Shown here: positions 48,493 to 56,990 of the stretch, one piece after another
Numbering within the stretch: the stretch's first letter is position 1
Layout of the letters: each line of letters opens with the position of its first letter
Source: Polynucleobacter sp. HIN5
GTDB taxonomy: Bacteria; Pseudomonadota; Gammaproteobacteria; Burkholderiales; Burkholderiaceae
Direction: 5' to 3'
Assembly (NCBI RefSeq): GCF_030297555.1
Contig: NZ_AP028136.1
Coordinates: forward strand, 1,612,001 to 1,676,000
DNA: 64,000 nt
Translations under genes and position numbers: made by a program
Notes under the pieces: generated by a model
What the model saw: the letters and a program-made list of their open reading frames with translations, nothing else
Told to the model about the DNA's origin: nothing
Database searches by the model: none

Positions 48493-48563
48493 GACAGCCT
48501 TGCTCTTAAATGGAGGCTGATTTATTTCCTTTGAATTTAAGCCCCGCAAGGGGCTTCTTTTTT
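48493..48563 (+). ncRNA. Candidate small RNA with intrinsic terminator
   Basis: A rightward intrinsic terminator AAGCCCC-GCAA-GGGGCTT then CTTTTTT (48539-48563) has no gene upstream on its strand. Upstream are a TATAGT box (48481-48486), a hairpin CAGCCT...AGGCTG (48495-48519) and a single-stranded pyrimidine-rich stretch (TTTATTTCCTTT, 48521-48532) that could pair with ribosome sites. The layout is that of a roughly 70-nt sRNA. The promoter's -35 box is weak. Not a known family to me. Confidence 0.45.
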
Positions 48564-48566
48564 GGA

Positions 48567-49343
48567 CTACTTCTCGACAAAAGCCCGCTCGAAGACATAG
48601 TCGCCCAACTCTCCAGAGGATGGAGAGACCTTAAAGCCCCGTTGATCCAATAACTCACTGGTTTCTTTCAGCATTCCCGGGCTGCCACAGATCATGGCGC
48701 GATCCACTGCGGGATCCAATGGGGGCAATCCAATATCGGTAAATAGTTTTCCAGATTCAATCGCGGTAGTTAATCGACCCGTATGCGAATAGGCCTCGCG
48801 TGTCACGGTGGGGTAGTAAATCAGTTGATTGCGGACCAACTCGCCCAAAAACTCATCATTGGGTAATTCGTTTGTGAGGTACTCTTGATAGGCAAGCTCA
48901 CTCACTACGCGTACGCCATGAACTAAAACAATTTTCTCAAACCGCTCATAGGTATCTGGATCGCGAATAATGCTCAAAAACGGAGCCAAGCCGGTTCCCG
49001 TACTAAATAAATACAAATGCTTTCCCGGGTTAAGATCATCAATCACCAAGGTACCAACCGATTTCTCACTCACAAGAATAGGGTCACCTACCTGAATGTG
49101 CTGTAGTCGCGAAGTTAATGGGCCATTGGGTACTTTGATACTAAAGAACTCCAAATGCTCCTCATAGTTCGGACTCACCACACTATAGGCGCGAGCCAAT
49201 GGCTTGCCATCCACCTCAAGGCCGATCATTAAGAAATGGCCGTTTCGAAAGCGTAGTCCACGATTTCGGGTGGTTGTAAAACTAAATAAACTTTCGTTCC
49301 AGTGTTTGACAGAGAGTACGCGCTCTGTTTGATAGGTAGCCAT
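48567..49343 (-). CDS. fpr: Ferredoxin-NADP+ reductase (FPR type)
   Basis: 258 residues. FAD-binding beta-barrel with RAYSVVSPNYEEHLEFFSIKV (about 50-70), NADP domain with LYLFSTGTGLAPFLSIIRD (about 110-128) and CGSPGML (about 217-223). The C-terminus ends in EK, typical of the bacterial FprA/FprB subclass. It transfers electrons between NADPH and ferredoxin or flavodoxin. Confidence 0.94.
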   Translation of the reverse strand: MATYQTERVLSVKHWNESLFSFTTTRNRGLRFRNGHFLMIGLEVDGKPLARAYSVVSPNYEEHLEFFSIKVPNGPLTSRLQHIQVGDPILVSEKSVGTLVIDDLNPGKHLYLFSTGTGLAPFLSIIRDPDTYERFEKIVLVHGVRVVSELAYQEYLTNELPNDEFLGELVRNQLIYYPTVTREAYSHTGRLTTAIESGKLFTDIGLPPLDPAVDRAMICGSPGMLKETSELLDQRGFKVSPSSGELGDYVFERAFVEK

Positions 49344-49397
49344 AACTATTCGGGTGTTCGCATATAAGAATCAATCCATCCATTGTAATGAATGGAC

Positions 49398-50486
49398 TTA
49401 TAGCGCTGGATAATCGGTATAACCCTTTTCATTGCCACCATAGAACGTGGCGCGCTGATAGGGATTTAATGGAGCGTTTAACTCAAAGCGTTTTGGTAAA
49501 TCTGGGTTCGCAATAAATAGTCTGCCAAATGCAATCGCATCAGCCTCGCCATCGGCAATCGCTTTCTCAGCACTAGCTTGGTCAAAGCCGCCAGCCAATA
49601 CTACCTTCCCGGTAAATAAAGAACGAAATAGTTGACCTGTGCGAGGCGCATCAGCCACCAGCTGATCATTGCCGCCTGCAGTCGTTGCGCGCGGTTCAAT
49701 CAAATGCAGATACGACAGATTGAATGGATTGAGTGCGTTAATCAAATAGGCAAATAAACCTTTCGGATCGGAATCAGCAATATCGTTGAATGTGCCATAA
49801 GGCGATAAACGAATTCCGACACGACCACTACCCCAAATAGGAATGATGGCCTCTAGTATTTCCAACACTAACTTGCAGCGATTGGCAATCGAGCCACCGT
49901 ACACATCGGTACGCCGATTGGTACGATCTTGTAAAAACTGGTCTAACAAATAACCATTGGCTGCATGCAATTCCACACCATCAAATCCAGCGGCTTTAGC
50001 CTGCTGGGCAGCGTGCACATAGTCAGCTTTTAGTTTCTCAATTTCATCAAGCGTTAAGGCTCTTGGTTTTTCATACTCGGCCAAGGACCAAGATGCGGTA
50101 TAGACCTTGCCTGCTGGCTGTATTGCTGAGGGAGCGACTGGCAAGCCTTCATCCGGATGAAGTGAGGAGTGAGAGATGCGTCCAACATGCCATAACTGCA
50201 AAACGATTTTGCCGCCCCGCGCATGCACTGCATCGGTCACAGTCCGCCATGCAGCCACTTGCGCATCACTATAAATTCCAGGGGTTGCTGGATAGCCTTT
50301 ACCCAATGGCGAAATCTGCGTTGCTTCACTAATGATGAGGCCAGCAGAGGCACGCTGCGCATAGTACTCGGCTGCCAATGGTCCTGGTACCCCATCATCG
50401 CTCGCGCGCATCCGGGTTAGGGGTGCCATCAGGATTCGGTTTTCAAGAGAGAGTAAGCCAAGCGTGACGGGGGTGAATAAATTCAT
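49398..50486 (-). CDS. nemA: Old yellow enzyme family alkene reductase (NemA-like)
   Basis: About 362 residues. FMN-dependent flavoprotein reducing activated alkenes such as N-ethylmaleimide. It has NRILMAPLTRMRA (about 16-28), the FMN/substrate segment LQLWHVGRISH (about 97-107), FDGVELHAANGYLLDQFLQD (about 167-186) and IAFGRLFIANPDLPKR. I use ATG 50486; TTG 50492 is also open. Confidence 0.95.
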   Translation of the reverse strand: MNLFTPVTLGLLSLENRILMAPLTRMRASDDGVPGPLAAEYYAQRASAGLIISEATQISPLGKGYPATPGIYSDAQVAAWRTVTDAVHARGGKIVLQLWHVGRISHSSLHPDEGLPVAPSAIQPAGKVYTASWSLAEYEKPRALTLDEIEKLKADYVHAAQQAKAAGFDGVELHAANGYLLDQFLQDRTNRRTDVYGGSIANRCKLVLEILEAIIPIWGSGRVGIRLSPYGTFNDIADSDPKGLFAYLINALNPFNLSYLHLIEPRATTAGGNDQLVADAPRTGQLFRSLFTGKVVLAGGFDQASAEKAIADGEADAIAFGRLFIANPDLPKRFELNAPLNPYQRATFYGGNEKGYTDYPAL

Positions 50487-50549
50487 TGCCAACCTTTATT
50501 AAGTTCCATGTAAAGTGTGGATTTTATAGGCTATCCATATAATTTTCTG

Positions 50550-50750
50550 ATGAACACCACAGCGAAATTTCAGGCGGGCGATCAATTAATCCATTTGAAA
50601 TCAGGTGGACTCTATCGTGTGATTGGTCTGGGTAAGATTGAAGCTAATCTCGAAGATGTATATATCTATGAGGCGATGCGCAACCAAACGCTATGGGTCA
50701 GACCCAAGGCAGAGATGGAAGATGGTCGCTTTGTAAAGCAACTCGGATGA
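50550..50750 (+). CDS. DUF1653 family protein
   Basis: 66 residues: FQAGDQLIHLKSGGLYRVIGLG... then VYIYEAMRNQTLWVRPKAEM, the full DUF1653 domain. Function unknown. It starts at ATG 50550; the GTG frame to 50517 adds residues outside the domain. It precedes the gene at 50758 by 7 bp. Confidence 0.85.
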   Translation: MNTTAKFQAGDQLIHLKSGGLYRVIGLGKIEANLEDVYIYEAMRNQTLWVRPKAEMEDGRFVKQLG

Positions 50751-50757
50751 CGATTCG

Positions 50758-51198
50758 ATGTTTTTAGAAGAACATGATTTACAAACTTCCACCAAGATCG
50801 ACACCTTGGAAGCAAAGTACCGCGAGATTGACGCATTTACGCGTCAACTGTTTGCCGATATGGATGAGGCAGAACGGACCCAGCATGAAGCCATCAAGCG
50901 TCGCTTTGGGGACCTCAAAATGACTCTGTTTCAAAACTCAGACCACATCTTGAGTCAGGCCAACCATCCTGATTCAGGGTCTGCCCAAAAGGCACTTCGC
51001 GAAGCACAACTCAATATGATGTTCGATTGGGAACAATTTGGGCTTACAGAGGATATGTTTTTCAAGTTATATCAATGCCACCGTAATCAACTGATTGGTG
51101 ATGCCGATCTGAAAGCCCGAGCTACTTTAATCGAACAGATATTGACTATTGAAATCAATCTCACCTTGCTCTTCAAAATCCGTCAGCTGACTCCATGA
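50758..51198 (+). CDS. Hypothetical helical protein
   Basis: 146 residues, highly charged and mostly helical (KYREIDAFTRQLFADMDEAE; LIEQILTIEINLTLLFKIRQ). No family recognised. It lies between DUF1653 and the ModA-like gene; its end overlaps the latter's ATG (ATGA), so the three form one transcription unit. Confidence 0.7.
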   Translation: MFLEEHDLQTSTKIDTLEAKYREIDAFTRQLFADMDEAERTQHEAIKRRFGDLKMTLFQNSDHILSQANHPDSGSAQKALREAQLNMMFDWEQFGLTEDMFFKLYQCHRNQLIGDADLKARATLIEQILTIEINLTLLFKIRQLTP

Positions 51199-51950
51199 GC
51201 CTTCGTAAAATCCTACTAATCCTTTCTTGTTCTCTCTTTGCTGGGCTTACACACGCTCAGGCGACATTTGTCGTCGTCGCTGCCAATATGAAAGATGCGT
51301 TCTCTGAGATTCAGAATCAGTTCCAGAAAGAAAACAAGGGTGAATTAAAGGTCATCTATGGCTCCTCCGGAAACTTTGCCTCACAAATCATGAACGGCGC
51401 TCCGTTTCATTTGTTTATCTCCGCGGACGAGCAATACCCCCTTGAATTATTCAAAAAAGGTAAAACGATAAACGAAGGGACCGTCTATGCCATCGGAAAA
51501 TTAGCGCTGATTACAAATAAAGGTAAAGGAATTGCTCTAGATGGCTCCAGAGGAAAAATGGCAGATGCCATTAAGAAAGCAAACAAGATTGCTCTGGCAA
51601 AGCCTGAACTCGCACCGTATGGTCGGGCTAGTGTTGAGTATTTAAAAGCCAATAATCTTTGGGAGCTGGCGAACTCGAAGATTGTGTATGCCGACAATAT
51701 TGCGATGGCAGCAATGTTTGTAACGACAGGCTCTGCTGACATCGGCTTTACAGCCCTCTCTATCGCCAAATCATCAGCCCTTGCCAGACAGATCTCCTCT
51801 GTTGAACTAAACGATGGCTATCAACCAATTAAACAAAGGATGGTATTAATTAAAAATCCTACTCCAGATGCAATACGGCTCTACGAGTTTATGCAAGCGC
51901 CCAAAGCAAAAGAGATATTGATGGCCCACGGTTATCAAATTGCACAGTAA
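51195..51950 (+). CDS. modA: ModA-like molybdate ABC transporter substrate-binding protein
   Basis: 251 residues with signal peptide (ending GLTHAQ). Periplasmic oxyanion-binding fold: VVAANMKDAFSEIQNQF (about 27-43), YGSSGNFASQIMNGAPFHLFISADEQYP (about 55-82) and GSADIGFTALSIA (about 177-189). Members bind molybdate or tungstate. No modB/modC follows; the island begins instead. It is the last intact chromosomal gene left of the tRNA-bounded island. Confidence 0.9.
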   Translation: MSLRKILLILSCSLFAGLTHAQATFVVVAANMKDAFSEIQNQFQKENKGELKVIYGSSGNFASQIMNGAPFHLFISADEQYPLELFKKGKTINEGTVYAIGKLALITNKGKGIALDGSRGKMADAIKKANKIALAKPELAPYGRASVEYLKANNLWELANSKIVYADNIAMAAMFVTTGSADIGFTALSIAKSSALARQISSVELNDGYQPIKQRMVLIKNPTPDAIRLYEFMQAPKAKEILMAHGYQIAQ

Positions 51951-51980
51951 TCGCAATAATTGGCTTGTTTTGCTACAATT

Positions 51981-52027
51981 CTCAGTTCGGCGAATTAGCT
52001 CAGCTGGTTAGAGCGACGGAATCATAA
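51981..52027 (+). repeat. Left 47-bp direct repeat (island boundary)
   Basis: CTCAGTTC plus the first 39 bases of tRNA-Met, identical to 60974-61020. The homology stops exactly in the anticodon loop. Confidence 0.93.
51989..52027 (+). pseudogene. Truncated tRNA-Met (5' half only)
   Basis: 39 bases identical to the first half of the tRNA-Met(CAT) at 60982, from the acceptor 5' strand through the D-arm, anticodon 5' strand and anticodon loop (GACGGAATCATAA). The 3' half is missing: after ATAA the sequence continues GCTCGAAGTTTC instead of TCCGCAGG. A TACAAT box (51974-51979) just upstream is probably the original tRNA promoter, so the fragment may still be transcribed into the element that follows. 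Confidence 0.93.
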
Positions 52028-52051
52028 GCTCGAAGTTTCTGAAAAATCCTC

Positions 52052-52242
52052 AATCGTTTCAAAGACATAACGAAACCACAAAAGTTGGTGTGTGCACATT
52101 GTGCGACACACTAGACTACACACACCTTGGAGGCCTTATGAATAAAGGCTGGCCAGTTAGACACACGGAGTCCACGAGAAAATGTGCGGTGATTATAAAA
52201 AAATAGATAACTTGAATTTGAAAGTGTCGTTTTAAACGACAC
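52052..52242 (+). repeat. Element A: conserved ~190-bp non-coding repeat, copy 1
   Basis: Starts AATCGTTTCAAAGACATA and ends with TGTCGTTTTAAACGACA (52225-52241), a near-perfect inverted repeat (9-bp arms in this copy). It is collinear with 57500-57695 with almost no gaps; long blocks are shared, for example CTTGG.(G)GCCTTATG, ACGGAGTC and GAGAAAATGTGC. Hairpins are preserved by paired changes (GCCTTATGAATAAAGGC versus GCCTTATGGCTAAGGGC). No open frame is conserved. It sits 24 bp after the truncated tRNA. The terminal hairpin plus CATTTTT could end a transcript. Confidence 0.85.
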
Positions 52243-52560
52243 CATTTTTACTATGCCTCTCAGCTCATCAGCACTAAGCGCAATCCGTGGTCACTTAATC
52301 TCTAAAACCCATTGATTTTGAATCAAACGACGTATTTCTAGACCTGTAGTCAAAAATCACCAGGGGTTGGGAAAAAGTAGTTAAGGCTTGATTTTTTATT
52401 TACTGAGTTTTGTTGATGCCGAATTAATTTCAGCCGCTTATGATTATTCTGTTTGCGTTTCAAGTCTTGTAGCATCATCAACAATGCGATTTAGAGGCAT
52501 AATCTTTAATTATGCTAGCTTCATATGATTTATGGATTAAATGGAGTTGAATTTACTATT
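52243..52560. other. Non-coding stretch, no gene seen
   Basis: About 318 bp after element A without a convincing open frame on either strand. It contains several AT-rich patches but no recognisable integrase remnant. It includes the 3' end side of the leftward GGDEF gene. Confidence 0.5.
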
Positions 52561-53406
52561 TTAAGGAATGGGTTGGGCCTCTTTCCAAATGTAACTCTGA
52601 TTTCTTCCTAACTGTTTAGCTTGGTACATAGCCAAATCAGCTTGCTGAAAATATTTATTTGCTAAGTCCTTATGGATGAAATCAAGCTCTTGTTCGGGAT
52701 CGAAAATAGAAATTCCACTACTGATTGTGATTTTTATTGGCTCATGATTGACGCGTGCTATGTCGTGATCCTGTAATGCTTTACGAAGACGCTCAGTAAT
52801 TTCAAGAGCATCAGCTTCATTGGTAGCTGGCAGGATTACCAAAAACTCCTCACCACCAACCCGGCCTAAGATATCAACATCACGCAATCCCTTTTGATAG
52901 AAAGCGACTAAATTTTTTAGCACAACATCTCCAACCAAATGCCCATAGCGATCATTTACAAACTTGAAGTGGTCAATGTCAATCAGGACTAGCGCCAATG
53001 GCTGGTGATTACGAAAACTACGACTGATCTCTTGCTCCAAGCGATGAAAGGTTTCTTGGCGTCTTAAGGCACCTGTCATAGCATCTGTTTTGGCATCAAG
53101 CTCGAAAATATGACTTTGATCTACCAACGATGTGTAGCTCCGAATCATGTAATACATGCCGAGCATAATGAGTGCTGAAATCACTACTGCCTTTATGGCA
53201 TCAATCTCATTAAAAATCTTACCTTCTAAAGGCGACACCAAAGGATGTATTCGTGTTAACACCATCATCAAAAATCCCAACATTAAAAATAAACAGGGGA
53301 TTCGGTAAATGGTTGCTTTGCGAAAAAGCTGAAAAGAAAAATAAACCGCTATTATCTGAAACAATAAAGATATGACATACAAATTTACGACGATGTTATG
53401 TGTCAT
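52561..53406 (-). CDS. Membrane GGDEF diguanylate cyclase
   Basis: 281 residues. Three membrane spans in the first 95 residues, then a GGDEF domain (about 105-275) with active GGEEF in GRVGGEEFLVILP and the product-inhibition I-site RDVD five residues before it. It should make c-di-GMP from GTP at the membrane. Its ATG overlaps the stop of the HD-GYP gene (TAATG), so synthesis and breakdown enzymes are coupled. Confidence 0.95.
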   Translation of the reverse strand: MTHNIVVNLYVISLLFQIIAVYFSFQLFRKATIYRIPCLFLMLGFLMMVLTRIHPLVSPLEGKIFNEIDAIKAVVISALIMLGMYYMIRSYTSLVDQSHIFELDAKTDAMTGALRRQETFHRLEQEISRSFRNHQPLALVLIDIDHFKFVNDRYGHLVGDVVLKNLVAFYQKGLRDVDILGRVGGEEFLVILPATNEADALEITERLRKALQDHDIARVNHEPIKITISSGISIFDPEQELDFIHKDLANKYFQQADLAMYQAKQLGRNQSYIWKEAQPIP

Positions 53407-54587
53407 TAGGTTGATGCCATTATTTTTTGAAATTCATCTTGTTCAAGCAGTTGGCATGCCGCCTCACAGATAGCCGGATCTAAAGTTTTACCCGCCTCAG
53501 CCTTAACTTGAAGGATTGCTTTTTCCAATCCTAAACCAGGACGATATGGTCGATGAGAGGATATCGCCTCAATCGTGTCAGCAACAGCTAATATTTTCGC
53601 CTCCGGGATAATTGAGTCTCCAGATAATTTATTAGGGTAGCCACTTCCGTCAAGGCGCTCATGGTGCTGATAAACCGCTTGTGCAATCGGCCATGTAAAT
53701 GGAATATCTTTGAGTATGTTGTATCCGGTCTTTGGATGCTCTTTGATTAAAGTCATCTCTATCTCAGTGAGCATTGAGGGCTTTGTTAAAATTTCGGCAG
53801 GCGTAGCAATCTTCCCGATATCATGAACTAGTGCAGCAAGATATAGTCCTTTTATTCTCTTTTCCCCCCAACCCAATTTTCTTGCAATTGCTTGGGATAG
53901 TAAGGCGACCTTTTTTTGATGTCCTGCTGTATAGGGGTCTCGCCATTCCATTGTTTTTGAGATTGCCTCAATGGTTGCATTTAAGGAATCAACTAATTGA
54001 GTATTTAATTGTTCGCGCTTGGTGATTTCTTCATCAAGCAGGCGTTGCTTTTCAATAGCCGCGAGTCCAAAGCCAATCTCTTTAGCCAAACTCGCAAATA
54101 ATTGAACCTCAATCTCACTAAACGCATTTGGCAGATTGGCATAGACCGTAAGCGCACCAATTGCTTGGGGTTCATGGTTTTTAATTGGAACAGCAATCAC
54201 TGAGCGAATGCCATATAGTTTAGAGCGCTCTCGCCAAGGTAAAAAGCGAGGGTCATTCTCAGAATCCGCAATCAAAACAGGCAAACTGGTTTGAATACAA
54301 AGACCGGTGGGTCCCTGTCCTGCTGATGTGTCAGGCGACCATTTCACATCAATTCCCTTGGCGTAATCTGCTGCTGCGCCATGCGTACCGATTACCTGAA
54401 CGGTTTTTAGATCGTCATGCATAGCCAGACCAACCCAAGCCAGTATATAAGGTGATTGATTAACGATTGCGTTACAAACACCTTCGATGAGCTCATCCCG
54501 GTTGTTCGAGCGAACTAAAGCAGAGGATGCCTTCGCGTACGCAAGTAGCGCCCAGTTTTGCTTCTGCAGTTCATTAAGACTTTCCAA
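53406..54587 (-). CDS. GAF + HD-GYP domain c-di-GMP phosphodiesterase
   Basis: 393 residues. N-terminal GAF domain (about 10-180). HD-GYP domain (about 200-385) with YTAGHQKKV, HDIGK (HD pair), HHERLDGSGYP (GYP motif) and VADTIEAISSHRPYRPGLG, all key residues intact. HD-GYP enzymes hydrolyse c-di-GMP. The only upstream start is TTG 54587, with AGG about ten bases before. Divergent from the glycosyltransferase gene and coupled to the GGDEF gene. Confidence 0.93.
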   Translation of the reverse strand: MESLNELQKQNWALLAYAKASSALVRSNNRDELIEGVCNAIVNQSPYILAWVGLAMHDDLKTVQVIGTHGAAADYAKGIDVKWSPDTSAGQGPTGLCIQTSLPVLIADSENDPRFLPWRERSKLYGIRSVIAVPIKNHEPQAIGALTVYANLPNAFSEIEVQLFASLAKEIGFGLAAIEKQRLLDEEITKREQLNTQLVDSLNATIEAISKTMEWRDPYTAGHQKKVALLSQAIARKLGWGEKRIKGLYLAALVHDIGKIATPAEILTKPSMLTEIEMTLIKEHPKTGYNILKDIPFTWPIAQAVYQHHERLDGSGYPNKLSGDSIIPEAKILAVADTIEAISSHRPYRPGLGLEKAILQVKAEAGKTLDPAICEAACQLLEQDEFQKIMAST

Positions 54588-54734
54588 TGCTTGACTACCT
54601 ATTGATTGGATTAAAGGTCAATGATACGCCGGAAACTACTAATTTCGATGGATAAGTCAATCAAAATCGCCATACATGCGTAATTAAGTCAGGCTCTTGT
54701 ATAATGACCCAGAGCAGCGTGTTAACCTGAATTC

Positions 54735-56039
54735 ATGGCTTATCTAACAATCAAAGCCAAATACGTGATCTGCCTCATGGCGGCACTTGCCTGGATGGTA
54801 ATCTCGATTTGGTTATCACTACCGTGGTATCAAGATCTTTCTCAGGTTATTGGCTGGCCACTCGCTATTTTCTTTATCTCATTTATTGCCATTATTCCGG
54901 GCTATATGAATGCGTTTGTGATTAGCTCCTTGCTGCTTGATAAGCGCCCACCTATCTTACAGGAACAGCACTACCCTCCCATTACGATTTTGATTGCAGC
55001 CTATAACGAGGCTTCTGACATTGCAACGACACTGAATAGTATTTTTCAAGAGGACTATCCCAATGCGGTTCATGTCATTGTGATTAATGATGGCTCCCGA
55101 GATGATACGGCTACTATCGTGAGTCGGTTTAAGCCCGATCATCCCCAGCTCCAGTTGATTGATTTACAAAAAAATGGGGGGAAAGCCAATGCGCTCAATC
55201 GTGGGCTAAAGGAATGCACGACAGATATTGTGATCACAATTGATGCAGACTCCTACTTATTAAAAGATGCATTGCGTCACCTCGTGGGACGCTACTTGTC
55301 GGATCCTAGCAACACTCGCGCAGTTGCTGGCGAAATCTTGATTCGGAATTCACGGGAGAACTGGATTACTAAAGCACAGGAATGGGATTACTTTTTAGGG
55401 ATCGCTTCGATAAAGCGGGTTCAGTCACTATTTCAGGGAACCTTAGTCGCACAGGGCGCTTTTTCACTCTATGACCGTAAGACTGTTGAGGCCCTTGGAG
55501 GCTGGCCCGATAAGGTGGGCGAAGATATTGTGCTGACCTGGAAAATATTGCTTGCAGGCTACCGCGTAGGGCATGCCGAGAATGCCTGCGCATTCACAAC
55601 CTGTCCCAATACCTTAATGAAATTTGTGAATCAACGTCGACGCTGGTCGCGAGGTTTGATTGAGTCCTTTAAAGAAAATTGGCCCATTCTTTTTAAAGCA
55701 CAGAAAAATACGATTTACATTTGGTGGAACACCCTCTTCCCAATCATTGATGTGGCCTACACCTTTGGCTTTATTCCTGGATTAATCCTTGCTGGCTTCG
55801 GTATTTACTGGATTGTAGGTCCGATGACCATTGCCTTAATTCCGATGGCATTTCTACTCAATATTGTGATGTACAACCGTAGTAAAGCCATGTTTGTTCA
55901 AGAAAATCTTCATATCCGAAAAAACTATCTTGGTTTCATTTTCTATGTTTTGGCCTATGGCATGGTGTTGCAACCGGCCTGTGTTTGGGGATATGTCAGC
56001 GAGATTTTTAATCTTCGTAAGCACTGGGGCACCAAATGA
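54735..56039 (+). CDS. PgaC/IcaA-like processive GT2 glycosyltransferase
   Basis: 434 residues. Two N-terminal membrane spans, then a GT2 domain: ITILIAAYNEASDIATTLNS (about 83-102), VINDGSRDDT, metal motif TIDADSYL, GEDIVLTW (catalytic Asp), QRRRWSRG (QxxRW); three C-terminal spans. This is the layout of synthases for poly-N-acetylglucosamine and similar polymers. It overlaps the next gene, an outer-membrane beta-barrel, by 4 bp (ATGA). Part of island cargo 1. Confidence 0.9.
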   Translation: MAYLTIKAKYVICLMAALAWMVISIWLSLPWYQDLSQVIGWPLAIFFISFIAIIPGYMNAFVISSLLLDKRPPILQEQHYPPITILIAAYNEASDIATTLNSIFQEDYPNAVHVIVINDGSRDDTATIVSRFKPDHPQLQLIDLQKNGGKANALNRGLKECTTDIVITIDADSYLLKDALRHLVGRYLSDPSNTRAVAGEILIRNSRENWITKAQEWDYFLGIASIKRVQSLFQGTLVAQGAFSLYDRKTVEALGGWPDKVGEDIVLTWKILLAGYRVGHAENACAFTTCPNTLMKFVNQRRRWSRGLIESFKENWPILFKAQKNTIYIWWNTLFPIIDVAYTFGFIPGLILAGFGIYWIVGPMTIALIPMAFLLNIVMYNRSKAMFVQENLHIRKNYLGFIFYVLAYGMVLQPACVWGYVSEIFNLRKHWGTK

Positions 56040-56974
56040 TCAGACTGCTTGGCGGATTCATCCTATTGCTCCTAACAACGCAGGTTGGCGCTCAAGATGC
56101 AACTCTCAAGCCAAAACATGCCATATCAATTCCAGAAGTGTATGTATCGTCCGATAGTGAGGGCTTTTTAACTCATAAGTACAAAGCTAGCATCTATCCT
56201 CTATATCAGAATGCCGAAAACTACACTGGACTGCAATACCAACACAATTACTTTAGTCAAAGTAATTGGAACTCTACTGCCGAGCAATATACGTTAGTAA
56301 CCAAGAAAATTAATCCACGCAACGGTCTCGGTTATAACCTCAATCTTGGCTATAACTTGGAGGGTGGCTATAAATTGCTGACGACTGACAGCAATTACTC
56401 CACTATGCTTACCGACACCACACGGGCAGAAATCATGGTGTTTCGGGATCGGGTGGAAACCCAGAACTCTCTCACGAATGGGATTTACTACACCATGGGT
56501 GGAGCCAGTATTGAACAGCAAGTCATGGAACGGCTAAGTATTGTATTGTTCGGAGGCAATCTCTACTTCTCAGACACCAACACTCGCCCCACCCTGCGTG
56601 CCAGAATCATTTATGACCTCATTCCCGATTACGGCATTACAGCGCAGTTGCGCTACCGTCAGTATCGCGATACGAATACCAATGTCGCGAATAACTACTT
56701 CAACCCAGATAGTTATAACGAATCCATGTTGGCCTTAGGGATGCGTCAGCGTATCCAAGGCTGGATGATCAATGGCACTGCTGGTGTAGGGCAGCAAAGC
56801 ATTGATCAAGGCCCCAGTACAACTACACAACTCTATGAGTTAGCGCTCACGAGCCCTGTCAATGCGAATGATGTATTCTTACGAACAAAAGCAGGATATG
56901 GTAAATCAGCGGGCTTTTTGGGCCCCAATTATTTTTACCGCTACTTTATGGCTGAACTGATTTTCCCTTTTTAG
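56036..56974 (+). CDS. Outer-membrane beta-barrel, PgaA C-terminal-like
   Basis: 312 residues. Signal peptide (ending QVGAQD), then alternating amphipathic strands rich in Tyr/Asn and ending in a terminal Phe (LIFPF), as in outer-membrane barrels. It has no TPR part, unlike full PgaA. Coupled by overlap to the glycosyltransferase gene, so it is probably the exit pore for the polymer (inference). Confidence 0.78.
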   Translation: MIRLLGGFILLLLTTQVGAQDATLKPKHAISIPEVYVSSDSEGFLTHKYKASIYPLYQNAENYTGLQYQHNYFSQSNWNSTAEQYTLVTKKINPRNGLGYNLNLGYNLEGGYKLLTTDSNYSTMLTDTTRAEIMVFRDRVETQNSLTNGIYYTMGGASIEQQVMERLSIVLFGGNLYFSDTNTRPTLRARIIYDLIPDYGITAQLRYRQYRDTNTNVANNYFNPDSYNESMLALGMRQRIQGWMINGTAGVGQQSIDQGPSTTTQLYELALTSPVNANDVFLRTKAGYGKSAGFLGPNYFYRYFMAELIFPF

Positions 56975-56990
56975 GAATAGTAGCGAGACA

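Noticed and set aside
52052..52242. Element A as a group I intron in the tRNA anticodon loop
   Set aside because: The position (anticodon loop, CAT tRNA) fits, but the 3' tRNA half does not follow and the core P/Q/R/S pairings are not visible. A second copy lies away from any tRNA.
52052..52242. Element A as an integron attC site
   Set aside because: A GTTAGAC (GTTRRRY-like) is present in copy 1 but not in A', and no integrase gene or cassette array is seen.
52243..52560. Integrase remnant to the right of the truncated tRNA
   Set aside because: A short frame beginning MPLSSSALSAIRGHL superficially resembles integrase N-termini but stops after 20 codons and has no further homology that I can recognise.
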